Source: Larix sibirica
Taxonomy: Eukaryota > Streptophyta > Pinopsida > Pinales > Pinaceae
Length of the DNA stretch: 20,745 nt
Direction: 5' to 3'
Assembly (NCBI GenBank): GCA_004151065.3
Contig: NWUY0300045545.1
Coordinates: forward strand, 1-20,745
Under the pieces are notes generated by a model. That model saw nothing but the letters and a program-made list of their open reading frames with translations. It was not told the DNA's origin and did no database searches. Position numbers and translations under genes: made by a program. Shown one piece after another: positions 1 through 11,480 of the stretch; within the stretch, counting starts at the first letter, position 1, and each line of letters starts with the position of its first letter.

Positions 1-3000
1 ATGGCTAATAAACAAAAGAGGAGATGCAAGTCTCGCGTACAAGGAGAAAAACAAATAGGCCATCAGTGTTGAAGTTAATTTACATAATTATGTGTATCAT
101 GACAATGTGAGAACCCTTCAGAATTTTTGTTTTAAGGTGTATTTTGACGAACATTATAACACATCATCCACGCACCTCCCCAAATACTTGTTTGACCCCT
201 TGGATAGCTTCTTCTTCATTCCAAACATAAAAAAGGGATGCACCCTGTAAATGCTCTTCAGTCTTGGCAGGAAGGTCACAATCCAAGAGACTAACAAAAT
301 TAGGGAGACAATTAGACACTCATGTAGTGCTATAGTCTATTCATACCTAACAACACTATGGATTCACACATGGATAGCTCTCATGGAGCTCACTTCCATA
401 AAAATGTTATATGTCTTAATGTGCCTTGGCTATTATCTCATAACCAACACAACATGAAATGCCATTCCATTTCATATGAATGCATTAAAGGGACTATATC
501 AACCTTTATAGGTCTAAATATTCTTTCCCTTACCATACCCCACCCAGGTATTAATCACATAAATGCATTAAAAAAATTATACATATCAACTTATGATATA
601 TATCATGATTGAAGGAATTCTAACCCAATTCATTTTTACTACTCATGCAATATTAGCATAACTAAATCCATACATGTATGGATGCCATCAACTCCTTTGA
701 TGTTACCTAATTAGTTGGTTTCTTATAAAAGCTTACATATCCCTTTCAACATCTTCTTTATTATCACTTTATTGTCCTTATCCTTCCCTTAAAAGATTGA
801 ATTTCATATGCAATAGTATTATCAACACATCCATCCTTGCCTCATTGATGCCTCACCAATCACTAATTACAAAACCATGATCAAACCCACTAATTATAAT
901 TCTATGCTCACTGTATATGTAACAACATACTACTCATACCAATATGAAATAACATATGTATGCACAAGCAAATTTAAATCTACTATGCATTAATATCCAT
1001 TATGCACACTAGTGGATATGCATTCTAGCTATTATATTCTCTTTCATTTTTAGCATTCTCATGGATTAATTATCTACACATAAATATAAAAAAGATATAA
1101 ATATAACAACAAGATAAGAGTCAAGGATTTCTACCTTCCCCTTCATTTGCATAGAATTTAATTTAAGTACCACATCATCGCTAATCCAATTCATGGCCTT
1201 TTTGTCAATCACACGATGGATAATTAGCTATGGTTCTCTCACCAAGTAGTAATTTTCAACATGTATAAAATTTATAGTTGCTACTTTTTTAAAATATAGT
1301 TATGTTCTATAAACAAGTAGGTTTAGGTGATAAATCACCCTCGTTAAATTATTTTCCTTGCAGGTCAGGTTCACCAAATTCTACTACAACAAACTCTTTA
1401 CCATCTATTAACTTCATATGTTGTCTTCATAAACTTCCTTTGTTGCCTTTGGCTTCCCTAGAATCCCATCTAATTTTGGAAAGATTCCTTGTTCAAGTTT
1501 TGAGAAAACTTTTCATTTTGTTTTCCTTTATGAATTATTGCTACTATTTTTTTCAGCACCATCTAGCCAAACCCAACTTCGCCTTTCGTCATATACAAAT
1601 CCACATTGGTATTACAAATTCATTGTTTTAATCCTTTCTTTGGCCACTCATGTACCAATTTTAAATTTATTTCCTAGAATTTCAAACACATATAGTATTG
1701 CAACATAAACTATTATTTTAGTTCAAACATCCATCATGTTTAAACTAATTCTCCTCATCTCTAATTGTCTTTACGCTTGATCTACTTTTGGAATTTCCCT
1801 TTTAATTCCCATGGAGAATTGATGTTCACTTTTTTATTCACATCATTCAAACAAAATTTATTGGTTCATACTTTTTCAATTCTTCCAGGCATACCTATGA
1901 TTGGCCTAGAAAGATGGTACACCCATCACTTGTATGAAGTGCATGTTCTTGTTTTTCCTTGGTAGATTTCCTTTTCCATACAATGCATCCATAACATCCT
2001 TTTTTCCAATAAGGGTTTTCATTCCTTCATTACTTACCTATGTTTCCTTACCTTGAAAGGTTAAGGACTTGAATCCTTCTTTTATGTGTGATATTGACAT
2101 TCTCTACTTGCGTGTCTATTACATGTTCCTTTACATGCCACTATTTCTTTGTTCCATATAGGAAGTAGATACATGCATATCATGATTCCCAAAACTCTTC
2201 TTTAAATGTTGGTATCTTCCATAACTTTGGTAAGTAATTTATTTCTACATTCCTTATGTTAAAGTCTTTCTCTATGATTTAAAATCACATACATAAATCT
2301 TCTTGATAAACAACTTGAAATGACAGCTAAGAGCTCCCAATTCCATTATTTCCAATCTGAATTACACATGTTAACCTCAATTATTGAATTACTTGCATTA
2401 AGACTAAGGTCTGATCAATCATTATTAATACCTCATTTTTTAATGGTTCATCCTAAAGTTGATTTGCATGAAATATCAACTTCTCCATCCAAGATATGTA
2501 GTCACATGTAATAGACCTTGTCATCATACTATCATATTATCATGTCTCATTAAAAATTATACCATATTACCATGTACCCAACGATCCTTGGCTTAATAAT
2601 TCACATTGCTATTTAACAACCAGCACCACGATGATTTACTCATAAAAATGTGCCTAAATTCCACTATGAAATCATCATTATGAAGTATATGTAATCATAC
2701 ATATTCAATTTCACCCTTTGTACATTGTTATATCACCCTACAACTTCTTCCCCAAATTTAGGATACTTTGGAGATTATGCACATTGATGATTGTGGCATC
2801 CACTCAAGCCAAGGGGCTTTGTTCTACAATTATTTTTAAATAACTAGAGATGTAGATTGAAAATTAGTGATTGTATAATATTCTCCTCTACATTATCTTT
2901 CTAGTGAATTTATCTGTACTCAAATATGAAATTTAAAATAAAATTTGTAGCTATATGAAATTACCATTTTTACTCATTTTATGCACTTTTCCTATTAGTG

Positions 3001-3330
3001 CAATCAAGCTTAGAGACTTACTCCATCCACTTGTAGAAAAAAATACACAAAGTTTAAAGAAAAACTGTGTATTTAGTGCAATTAGTATTTCAAATTGGAA
3101 ATACATGACAACTTCCATCTTGGTGATTTCAAACTCTAGTCAACTTCTAGAAAATAATGGAATTGTCTACCTTTTCCTTTTGGCACTTTTTACAGACTTT
3201 GATATTTTTCCTAAAAATATTATCTTTAAAACTATGAAAATGTGGAAAATTTTCTCTTGAACAAATTCATTCAGACAAAATGAAAATTAGGGAAAGAATT
3301 ATTGTTTTCACATTTTTGAATTTCGAGGTC
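1..3330. other. AT-rich non-genic DNA, nothing recognised
   Basis: I read this stretch in all frames and found only short open frames of up to about 110 codons. Their composition is low-complexity (rich in Phe, Leu, Ile, Ser and Asn), as expected from AT-rich noncoding plant DNA. I saw no convincing splice-bounded exon, transposon protein, tRNA or long repeat. The part just upstream of 3331 could include the 5' leader of the LINE that follows, but no boundary is visible. Old, unrecognisable transposon relics cannot be excluded by eye. Confidence 0.6.
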
Positions 3331-3922
3331 ACTTTTGCTCCAATTTAAGTTCCCAACATCAGTAATGTATCCCATAATGGATTTTGGACTATTTCTTCAA
3401 CTCCACTCTAAACCCCTTGAAATTTGGCTAGATTTAATTTTCTCCATACCTTATTTTATTCCATGATTTCCAAAATTTACCATCATTAAGGTTGTTTCAA
3501 AAACATACCATCATGTTATTTAAAAATTGGTAATTACAATTTTATGGAATTCTAGAGTATAATGAGGAAACCATCCTCAATGGGACTTTTATATTCCTTA
3601 TCACCACAAACTAACACTACAAACTTCACCTAGTTCAAACCTTCTCTTCTCCTGTTATTTCCAAAACAATATTTTGGCTCCATGTTTTTATACAAAATTT
3701 CTTCTATGCTAATGTTGAAGTGGTGGCTATGTGTTAACTTCTAGTATGGCCACATTTACTTCTGCTCTTACCATGTCATGTTCATTATGAGGATGAGGTA
3801 TGGAATCCCTAGATGAATTCCCTATATATTTATAGCTGGATGATTATTTGGAGGATCCCATAGAAGGGATCAATTTTTATGAATACACTATCTCCTCTTC
3901 CTTTATTGATCCCTAGAAGCAA
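3331..3922. repeat. Direct duplication A, left copy, ending at an N
   Basis: These 592 bases recur at 3952-4543 at a constant offset of 621 with no indel. I count about five substitutions by eye, near 99% identity. The left copy stops exactly at the single N at 3923, as expected for the 3' end of one contig. The content is AT-rich and ends with the beginning of the LINE ORF1 relic, whose candidate ATG is at 3800 in this copy. It is most likely an unmerged contig overlap (allelic copies) and not a biological tandem duplication. Confidence 0.9.
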
Positions 3923-3951
3923 NAGTTCAAGTGCCCGGGCAAAGCGAAGTT
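3923..3951. other. Assembly gap (single N) plus 28 unshared bases
   Basis: One N at 3923 is followed by 28 bases before the right copy of duplication A begins. The piece contains CCCGGGC and is more GC-rich than the sequence around it. Only its last few bases (CGAAGTTA) resemble the matching left flank (CGAGGTCA). This suggests an erroneous or divergent contig end. I see no functional element in it. Confidence 0.75.
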
Positions 3952-4543
3952 ACTTTTCCTCCAATTTAAGTTCCCAACATCAGTAATGTATCCCATAATG
4001 GATTTTGGACTATTTCTTCAACTCCACTCTAAACCCCTTGAAATTTGGCTAGATTTAATTTTCTCCATACCTTATTTTATTCCATGATTTCCAAAATTTA
4101 CCATCATTAAGGTTGTTTCAAAAACATACCATCATGTTATTTAAAAATTGGTAATTACAATTTTATGGAATTCTAGAGTATAATGAGGAAACCATCCTCA
4201 ATGGGACTTTTATATTCCTTATCACCACAAACTAACACTACAAACTTCACCTAGTTCAAACCTTCTCTTCTCCTGTTATTTCCAAAACAATATTTTGGCT
4301 CCATGTTTTTATACAAAATTTCTTCTATGCTAATGTTGAAGTGGTGGCTATGTGTTAACTTCTAGTATGGCCACATTTACTTCTGCTCTTACCATGTCAT
4401 GTTCATTATGAGGATGAGGTATGGAATCCCTAGATGAATTCCCTATATATTTATAGTTGGATTATTATTTGGAGGATCCCATAGAAGGGATCATTTTTTA
4501 TGAATACACTGTCTCCTCTTCCTTTATTGATCCCTAGAAGCAA
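3952..4543. repeat. Direct duplication A, right copy
   Basis: This is the second copy of 3331-3922. The match ends at 4543 because the left copy reaches the N there. Downstream of 4543 the sequence runs on without interruption into the LINE ORF1 relic, so this copy is the one in continuity with the element. Confidence 0.9.
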
Positions 4544-5184
4544 CTTGTCCCCTCTCTAGTGGCCAATACACATAGTCCTAGTCTCTGGAATCCTTCCTCG
4601 ATGAACAATTAGTCCATTCAAGGTTTGGTTTATGTGTTTGGGATCTTTTTTCATGATGACAAATGGGATACCAAATCATATGCAAAGGTTTCACACAACC
4701 AAATCCCTCAACAATTTGGTAATGCATTTATTCTAGGGAGATGCCATTCACCTTTCATAGAACCACACTTATCTCACACAATTACTAATCCATCCTATTC
4801 CTATGCGAATGGATCTATCACTAGTCTTCATGGATATGGTTTTATGAGTTCGCAAGTAGCTTGGACTCCTTCCACATGATCATATTTGTTGTATATGGAG
4901 TGGATGGACTAGAAAATATATGAACAATGGATTTGAAATCTAGTAAACCTATCATTAATAAACCATTTCCCAAAAAGCTATGATTTTTTTGTGTAATTGG
5001 ATTTGTGAGACTTGGGTTATATTTGGAAATTTCAGAAGGTATCCTAACAATGGTGAAAAGTGTGGAGGGATACCACTTGATGAATCATCATAAATCCAAT
5101 AAGGTGATCTAGAAGTGTAAGGAAGGGGTTAAAAGGATATTTAGAAAATACATTTGAGTGGACCAAGTACTGGAGTATCCAAAC

Positions 5185-5640
5185 AAATCCCTAGTTGGGA
5201 AATTCCTAGGGAGATATACACCCAAAGAAACAATATTTGCTTGAAACCAAACTCGATGGCCGCATGTCCTTGGACATGAACTAGTTTCTAGTATTGTAGC
5301 CCATGATTGGATTGGTTAGATTTTCAAGTCAATGGTAGATATGAATATTATATTTAAGGGAAACTAGTTATAGGTCTATAGATTCCTCAACCTCAAGCCC
5401 TTGAATCCCTATTTAAATGTGGCGACAAATGTAGCAACTAATCTTCCCATATGGGTTAAATTCCAAAACTTTTAATTGGAGTTTTGGTAAGAGGAGGGGA
5501 TTTCTTATCTTGGTAATAATATGGGAAAGACCATAATGGTGGATCATTCTTTTAAGGATGATATTGCTAGACCATAACTTGATCTTTAGTCAATATTGAT
5601 ATAAAAGATGTCTCTTGGAAGATATGGTTATTGTAAATGG
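5185..5640 (+). other. DUF4283-like domain within the ORF1 relic
   Basis: A single frame (first codon at 5185) carries the whole domain, interrupted only by stops. Recognisable blocks are KSLVGKFLGRYTPKETIFA, DMNIIFKGN, LNLKPLNPYLNVATN, LPIWVKFQNF, and GNNMGKTIMVD. Knowledge of the family: DUF4283 is the conserved core of plant LINE gag proteins and normally precedes a zinc knuckle. The stops at 5242, 5317 and 5365 replace codons that are commonly Trp in relatives. The last part needs a frameshift to continue towards the knuckle. Confidence 0.85.
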
Positions 5641-5689
5641 TGATAGTACTCATTCAAATATCCTAGACCAATCAAACATACCCTTCTAG

Positions 5690-5740
5690 TGTGTTAGAGT
5701 ATTTTTTATGGTCATTTGGTGTAGGAATTCTTGGATCAAT
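5690..5740 (+). other. Degenerate CCHC zinc knuckle of ORF1
   Basis: TGT at 5690 begins Cys-Val-Arg, followed after a frame change by Tyr-Gly-His-Leu-Val at 5707-5721, the familiar core of a CX2CX4HX4C knuckle. The expected second Cys reads as Val (GTA) and the last Cys position reads as Ser (TCT). The preceding residues (DSTHSNILDQSNIPF) lead into it in frame. The knuckle would bind RNA in an intact protein; here at least two zinc ligands are lost. Confidence 0.7.
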
Positions 5741-6536
5741 TTAGAAAATTTGTGTGGTGAATAAAATCTACCTCAATTCTGGTCAAGGTATTTTAAATTA
5801 AAAAATCATATTGATTGTAATCTGGAGGAAGGTGGCGGTAAGGGAAAAACTCTAAGGGAAGAATTTATATAGACAAGGGTGAATATTGTGGGTTAGAAGG
5901 AATTTCGTCCTCATAAGGAGGAAATGATACCACCATTGGATCCTTGTATTTCTATTAATGTGCAACCATCAAACTCTATTAGAATTAAAAATATTTTTTT
6001 TACTAGTAGTGGAGGGGTCAAGAACTATTGACACTCCAAGGGATCTACTAGTCATTTCAGAAGACAAAGGTTTAACCTCGTTTTTATTTGAAAAAATATT
6101 GTATTCTCTATATCAACTGAACTATAATCATATCCAACTCCAACAAAGCAATTTAAGGAATTGGTGGTCCCTCAACAAACCAAGCATAGTTCATGTAGGC
6201 CTTTGGGGGACAAAAAAGTATTGAAGTTTCATTAGGCCGCAAACTTTGAGGTTTATGTAAGAGGCATTGAAATTTTAGACTAATCAAATTACCTTTAAAG
6301 GAATTCCTCCTCTAAGAGGGAGGCCCAATCTTGGGTATATATGATATTCACCTCAAAATTCTAACGTCAAAATTCTAGGGTTTGATTCTTCCAAATATTT
6401 TGTTTATTAGTGGGTGGGGAGTAAATCCTTTATTTTCCATGCCCACAAAAAAGACCTAAAAGAGATAAATAAAAAGTTCAAGAACATCCATAATGGGGGT
6501 TCCTAGAGTTATACAACCCCCGAATTAAAGTTATAA

Positions 6537-7330
6537 ATGAAATTATTCCTAGCTAATATCACGGGTATTGGCAATAATCCCAAAAATAATTACGTGGTTA
6601 CGCTTATGGAAATGGAGAAGCTTAACACACTGTTACTTTAATAACTCATATGTAAAGGCGTTTATATGTTAGATTATTTGATGAAACATTATAAAGGGTG
6701 GGAGTTGAGTTATGTTGATTATTTTTAACACTTTAGTGGACGCATCAGAGGATGAAATTCTGTTATGGTTTTGATATTCTTCTTTGGTTTTGATAAATTC
6801 TATTTTTCTTGTTTCAAGCTTATGCACAGAGTTGTTTAACAAAATAATATTTGATCATACTTTTACATTACATAACATGTATGGGTTGTATGGTAAGAAA
6901 TTGTTGATTTGGGAACATCTTTTCCATTTATGAATTTATCCAAAAGGAAAATATTATCTTCAAAGGTGACTTAAATTTAAATATGAATCACTTGTAGGTT
7001 TGGGGAAAATTTATAGGGTGGATAGGACCATGCATCATATCTCTCATGCATTGGAAAGAATAATATGGATGGATGTTGAACCGCTAGTCATTAGGCCTAC
7101 TTGATGGAAGAACCATGTAAGCAGGGAATCAATCTCCAAGTTATTAGATAGGTTTATTGTTTTTGAGTTCATCCTTTAGGAAGTGGATAAGCATCATTCT
7201 TGGATTAAATATAAAAGTTTATAAAACCATTATAGCATTATATTGCAATTATAATTGAGGGATAGGAAGCCAAGCAGTTCTGCCAAGCTTAACTTGGAAA
7301 GGCCTCACGAGGATGATTTTCAGGATCTAG
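6537..7330 (+). other. AP endonuclease domain of ORF2 (inactive)
   Basis: Recognisable blocks are MEMEKLNTLLL near the start, KGDLNLNMNHL (equivalent to the GDFN motif) around 6962, and then DVEPLVIRPTWWKNHVS and SISKLLDRFIV, the conserved region before the last catalytic motif. The final SDH motif is damaged: the frame reads SL, a stop, then NHYSIILQL, so the Asp has become Asn and the preceding Ser a stop. Frame changes occur between blocks. The RDRKPSSSAKLNLERPHED stretch from about 7258 corresponds to the domain end and the linker into the RT. Confidence 0.88.
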
Positions 7331-8185
7331 TAAAAATTTCTTGGAGGAGTTACAACTTGAATTTGGGTGATCCCTTGAGTGAACAATTTGAAAAGGATCT
7401 AAAGGGGGTGAAAATAAAATGGTATCATGGGTATGGGAATAATTTGTAATAGGGAAACAAATATAAAAGAACTTGAATCTCAATTCAAGGATATGATCAT
7501 TAGCAATCCCTTATAAATATTCAAAGAAGCTAATAGTTTGCAATTTAAACAATTAGGGATGAAAACAATACAAGTTTTCACAATAATGCAAATCATCAAA
7601 GGAACATAAAAACTGTACATAGTACGAAGAATAAGGATTGGTCTATGGTAAGTGGTTTCATGGATTTGGACGATCTGAATATTTGACACGTCAACAGTAT
7701 ATCAAGAGTAAAATAGAGCCAACAATGTCGAGATAATTAAAGTTAACTATTTTTTCTTGGGATTAGTGTTGGATTAGGAAAACATAGACATGTTTCAAGA
7801 TGTAAGCGCTAATGAACTATTATTTATTCTTTCTTCTTTCAAATGAGACAAGGTCCCTGGTCTCAACACATGGATTGTGGAATTCTTCTTGGGATTTTTT
7901 GACCTTTTGGGGGAATATATCATGCAAGTGCTAGAGGAAGTGAGAATTCTAGGTATGTTTATGGAATATTTTATTTAATGTCACTTTCATTTCCTGGATC
8001 CGAAAGGTGAAAAACCCTACTTCTTTTGCTGAGTATTTCCCTATTTCAGTATGTGACTAGATATATAAAATCATCTTCAAGGTTGTGGCAAAGCATCTTA
8101 AGAATGTGCTATCATCTATCATCTCACGTGAGAAATTGAATTTCCTTGAAGGGAGACATATTCATGAATCCATAGGTTCTTCCCA
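7206..8185. repeat. Direct duplication B, left copy, ending at an N
   Basis: These 980 bases recur at 8187-9167 with an offset of 981, changing to 982 after one extra T in the right copy (TTTG against TTTTG, near 7441 and 8422). I count about ten substitutions, near 99% identity. Both copies share inactivating changes, for example the TGA in TTTCAAATGAGACAAGG. The left copy ends exactly at the N and holds the end of the endonuclease, the linker and the first part of the RT. Confidence 0.92.
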
Positions 8186-8186
8186 N
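8186..8186. other. Assembly gap (single N)
   Basis: A single N separates the two copies of duplication B with no bases left over on either side. The left copy ends in TTCTTCCCA before the N, and in the right copy the same motif continues into GAGGGCCTTCACTCC, the true continuation of the RT. Confidence 0.95.
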
Positions 8187-9167
8187 TAAATATAAAAGTT
8201 TATAAAACCATTATAGCATTATATTGCAATTATAATTGAGGGATAGGAATCCAAGCAGTTCTTCCAAGCTTAACTTGGAAAGGCCTCATGAGGATGATTT
8301 TCAAGATCTAGTAAAAATTTCTTGGAGGAGTTACAACTTGAATTTGGGTGATCCCTTGAGTGAACAATTTGAAAAGGATCTAAAGGAGGTGAAAATAAAA
8401 TGGTATCATGGGTATGGGAATAATTTTGTAATAGGGAAACAAATATAAAAGAAATTGAATCTCAATTCAAGGATATGATCATTAGCAATCCCTTATAAAT
8501 ATTCAAAGAAGCTAATAGTTTGCAATTTAAACATTTAGGGATGAAAACACTACAAGTTTTCACAATAATGCAAATCATCAAAGGAGCATAAAAACTGTAC
8601 ATAGTACGAAGAATAAGGATTGGTCTATGGTAAGTGGTTTCATGGATTTGGACGATCTGAATATTTGACACGTCAACAGTATATCAAGAGTAAAATAGAG
8701 CCAACAATGTCGAGATAATTAAAGTTAACTATTTTTTCTTGGGATTAGTGTTGGATTAGGAAAACATAGACATGTTTCAAGATGTAAGCGCTAATGAACT
8801 ATTATTTATTCTTTCTTCTTTCAAATGAGACAAGGTCCTTGGTCTCAACACATGGATTGTGGAATTCTTCTTGGGATTTTTTGACCTTTTGGGGGAATAT
8901 ATCATGCAAGTGCTAGAGGAAGTGAGAATTCTAGGTATGTTTATGGAATATTTTATTTAATGTCACTTTCATTTCCTGGATCCGAAAGGTGAAAAACCCT
9001 ACTTCTTTTGCTGAGTATTTCCCTATTTCAGTATGTGACTAGATATATAAAATCATCTTCAAGGTTGTGGCAAAGCATCTTAAGAATGTGCTATCATCTA
9101 TCATCTCACGTGAGAAATTGAATTTCCTTGAAGGGAGACATATTCATGAATCCATAGGTTCTTCCCA
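8187..9167. repeat. Direct duplication B, right copy
   Basis: This 981-base copy of 7206-8185 starts immediately after the N and continues into the rest of the reverse transcriptase. The left flank of the first copy provides the upstream endonuclease. Only one of the two copies is needed for a normal ORF2. Confidence 0.92.
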
Positions 9168-9590
9168 AGAGGGCCTTCACTCCCTACAAACTAAATAATT
9201 ATCCTCAATGGTGGTTAATATGGATTTGTGGAAAACCTATGAAAAAGATAGTTGGCTCTACATACAATTTATTCTCATTCATATTTGCTTTAATTGTATC
9301 TTGGCTAATTGGATCATGGAATGTGTCTCCTTTGTCTCTTTTGTTGTTATCTTATATTATTTTTCTAATTCTTTCTTCAAGTCCTCTAGGGGACTTAGAG
9401 AGATTTTCACTTTCACCCTATTTATTTGTGTTAGTTGTCTTAGAACTCAATCGAGTCATAGTATCCACCAAATGCTCCAATTCTATTAAAATGATTAAGG
9501 TGGGAGGAAATGATTTACTTACACATCTATTATTCATTTATGGTATTTTAGTCTTTACTAATGGTTATGTGATTCAGGGATGCAAGATGT
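8790..9590 (+). other. Reverse transcriptase domain of ORF2 (inactive)
   Basis: The blocks in order are: NELLFILSSFK, stop, DKVPGLNTW (N-terminal RT block); FISWIRKVKNPTSFAEYFPIS (the I-P-K-x(n)-F-R-P-I-S block); LNFLEGRHIHESIG; then MVVNMDLWKTYEKDSW, equivalent to the D-L-x-K-A-Y-D-R motif A, with its first Asp kept. A frame change follows inside the GLRQG block (GLRE...). The catalytic box reads LLFIYGILVFTNG, so both Asp residues of the usual LLFxDDxLVF are lost. The first part is also present in the left copy of duplication B (about 7809-8185). Confidence 0.9.
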
Positions 9591-9596
9591 AGGACT

Positions 9597-9650
9597 CATT
9601 ACATATATATTGTAAAGATACTACATTACATATATATTGTAAAGATACTA
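9597..9650 (+). repeat. 27-bp tandem duplication inside ORF2
   Basis: A 27-bp unit (beginning CATTACATATATATTG) occurs twice without mismatch at 9597-9623 and 9624-9650. Nine codons are duplicated in frame, giving LHIYCKDT twice. In relatives this segment, just after the catalytic box, occurs once. It is probably replication slippage after the element was inactivated. Confidence 0.9.
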
Positions 9651-9659
9651 GAGTCTAGG

Positions 9660-10480
9660 ATGGATAAAATTTTAAAAATATTCAATTAGCTTTAACAATG
9701 TTGGGGCAATATTCAATAGGATATGCTGAATCTTTTTTTCTTTTCAATATCAAAGCCTCAATTATGGATTTAAATATTTGGGTTATTTTTAAAATCACAA
9801 TTGATATGTAAAGCATAATTGGAAGTGGTTGATCGAGAAAGTGGAGAAGAATATCCAATTTTGGTGTAATCAATGGTTATCCTAGGGTAGTAGACTAATG
9901 CTCATAAAGTTAGTCTTAGAAGTTATTCTTTTCTATTGGAATTCATTAGCCCATATACCCAAAGGGGTATTGGAGAAAATAAAAAAATGTTCTTTAATAT
10001 TTTGTGGAAGGATGGTGCTTCTCACATGGGTACCATATTATCTGCTGGAAGGCATTTCAAAGCTCAAGATAAAGGGTGGTTCGGGACATAAACATATCCA
10101 ATTTTTTTAATCATCCTTAGCTACAAAAAATGTTTGCAGCATTATTACAAATAAGGGCTTATGGAAGCACATAATAACTAAGAATTATATGGCTTCTATC
10201 TCTCTTCTGGATTATATTAGAGAGGACAACAAAGTAACTAGATCAATGTCAAACCATTGGAAATCTATAGTTTTGGCATTTCCTGTTATATGAAGGTTTC
10301 TTGCATGGAAAGTTGGAATGGGAAATTGCATTTTAATTAGTCCGGATGTGATTATGGGATTTGCTGATGTATTTTTTTCTTAGTGACATCATTGAGTCCT
10401 TACATGAAAGCGGGTTATTCTACCTTCATCAAGTAGGTGACAAGAACATGTTGGACTTATGGAACCAAGGCTGATTGTCT
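9660..10480 (+). other. Post-RT region of ORF2
   Basis: The blocks match the conserved plant LINE segment after the RT: the part around 9830-9900 reads EKNIQFWCNQWLS, stop, GSRLMLIK; then SLAHIPKGVLEKIKKC, GLWKHIITKNYM and RFLAWKVGMGNCILI. Several stops and a frame change occur. The function of this region is not well defined; in the family it links the RT to the zinc-finger-like region. Confidence 0.85.
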
Positions 10481-10559
10481 ATAGAGGTATTTGGATTTGC
10501 AGGTAATCATGCTAAGATATGGACTCATTTTGAAGAATATTTAAGATAGGTCACATTTA

Positions 10560-10870
10560 TCTTAATGAATATCAATATTAATTGTGATGGTCGATGAATA
10601 GAATTGGAGGCTAGTATGGTGCAAAGTTGGGATACTAGGCCATGAACACAAATGAGAATCAAGATCTAAATAACTAGTAGTGGTGAAAACAACAGTGGAA
10701 AGTAAATGCTCCAAAAAATTAAAATATTGCACAAGTGATTGGCATTGTGTGTTAGAATTCTAATGTGAGATTAGTTGCAAAAATGGAAGGTCCATGACCC
10801 TAGTTTATGTTATTTATGTAAGTCTACAAAAGAAACTAATGCACACCCATCTATCCACTATCCAAATACA
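10560..10870 (+). other. zf-RVT-like region of ORF2
   Basis: Fragments such as YGAKLGY, then WWKQQWKVNAPKKLKY (around 10680-10725), and CKNGRSMT correspond to the zinc-binding reverse-transcriptase-associated region found in many plant LINE and LINE-derived proteins (W-x-x-L/Q-W-K-x-x-x-P-x-K-x-K). The Cys/His ligands cannot be followed with confidence because of frame changes and decay. Confidence 0.65.
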
Positions 10871-11138
10871 ATAAAATATGGTATTTCAATGCTTAATATT
10901 TTAACATTGTAGGATTTGGGATATGGATAATTGGAAATGTTATAAAAAAATGATATATCCCTTGGTTTCAACTACTTGCAATCAATTCCTATCTTGGTGT
11001 TACATAATGCAATGTTATTTGAGAAATATTTTTGTCGTCCAACCTGGGTACTAAAACCAATTTCAGGTTTGTTTCTATCCTCGAAAGAGATGGTATTTTT
11101 CAAACCTACTAAGGATCTTCTACCATTACAGGTCAATA

Positions 11139-11480
11139 GGAATACTCCTTGGGCTTATTTTAATGGATCCTGTTAGGATTAGGATGAAAAATGTGGTATT
11201 GGGAGCTTGTTGCATGTAAATGATTCATACTTCTATATGTTCAAATCATGTGTTGGAACATGCATTAAAGAATTATGTTGAGTTGATGACCCTCTACATG
11301 TTAGTGATGTTGGTATTTTGTAAAGGAATTACCATATTGCAAGTTTATGGGGATTTGTCTTTACTGATTAACTATATGTCAAATCATCATCAATTTTACA
11401 ACACTCATATTCATGCTTTCACTACATATTTAGAATACAATGAAACATCCTTCAAGAGCATCTTATTATCCTACATTTAT
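11139..11480 (+). other. RNase H domain at the ORF2 C-terminus (inactive)
   Basis: TPWAYFNGSC at about 11144-11173 is the first RNase H block with the catalytic Asp changed to Asn (AAT at 11162). NDSYFYMFKS follows. After a one-base frame shift, NYVELMTLYMLVMLVF carries the second block with its Glu kept, and ITILQVYGDLSLLINYMS the third with its Asp kept. The last block reads DNKKANSFSKQG, where the usual Asp after Ala is Asn. An RNase H in this position is a known trait of many plant L1 elements, thought to help second-strand synthesis. Confidence 0.85.

Larger units (their letters stand above)
4421..6490 (+). pseudogene. LINE ORF1 (gag-like RNA-binding protein) relic
   Basis: In plant L1 elements ORF1 encodes a nucleic-acid-binding protein that packages the element RNA. 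The candidate start is the ATG at 4421 (MESLDEFP), which follows an in-frame TGA at 4415. The same frame runs to 4877 with three internal TAG codons and encodes a Ser/Asn/Pro-rich N-terminal part. From 5185 a separate frame shows GKFLGRYTPKETIFA, then LPIWVKFQN and YLGNNMGKTIMVD, which are typical of the DUF4283 domain of LINE ORF1 proteins. A broken CCHC knuckle follows near 5690, and then poorly conserved C-terminal sequence. Several stops lie where the family usually has Trp (5242, 5317, 5365). The 3' end is approximate; ORF2 starts at 6537. The copy beginning at 3800 in duplication A repeats the first about 120 bases. Confidence 0.82.

Noticed and set aside
1302-1631. 109-codon open frame starting at 1302
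   Set aside because: It starts at a plausible ATG but its composition is that of AT-rich noncoding DNA, no domain is recognisable, and nothing upstream or downstream suggests exons. The reverse strand was also read without a match.
3331-4543. Long terminal repeats of an LTR retrotransposon
   Set aside because: The two copies are only 29 bases apart, meet at an N, lack TG...CA ends and enclose no internal domain.
7289-7689. Minus-strand open frames across the duplicated LINE segment, also at 8462-8671
   Set aside because: They are antisense shadows of the LINE ORF2 linker and RT start, and occur twice only because of duplication B.
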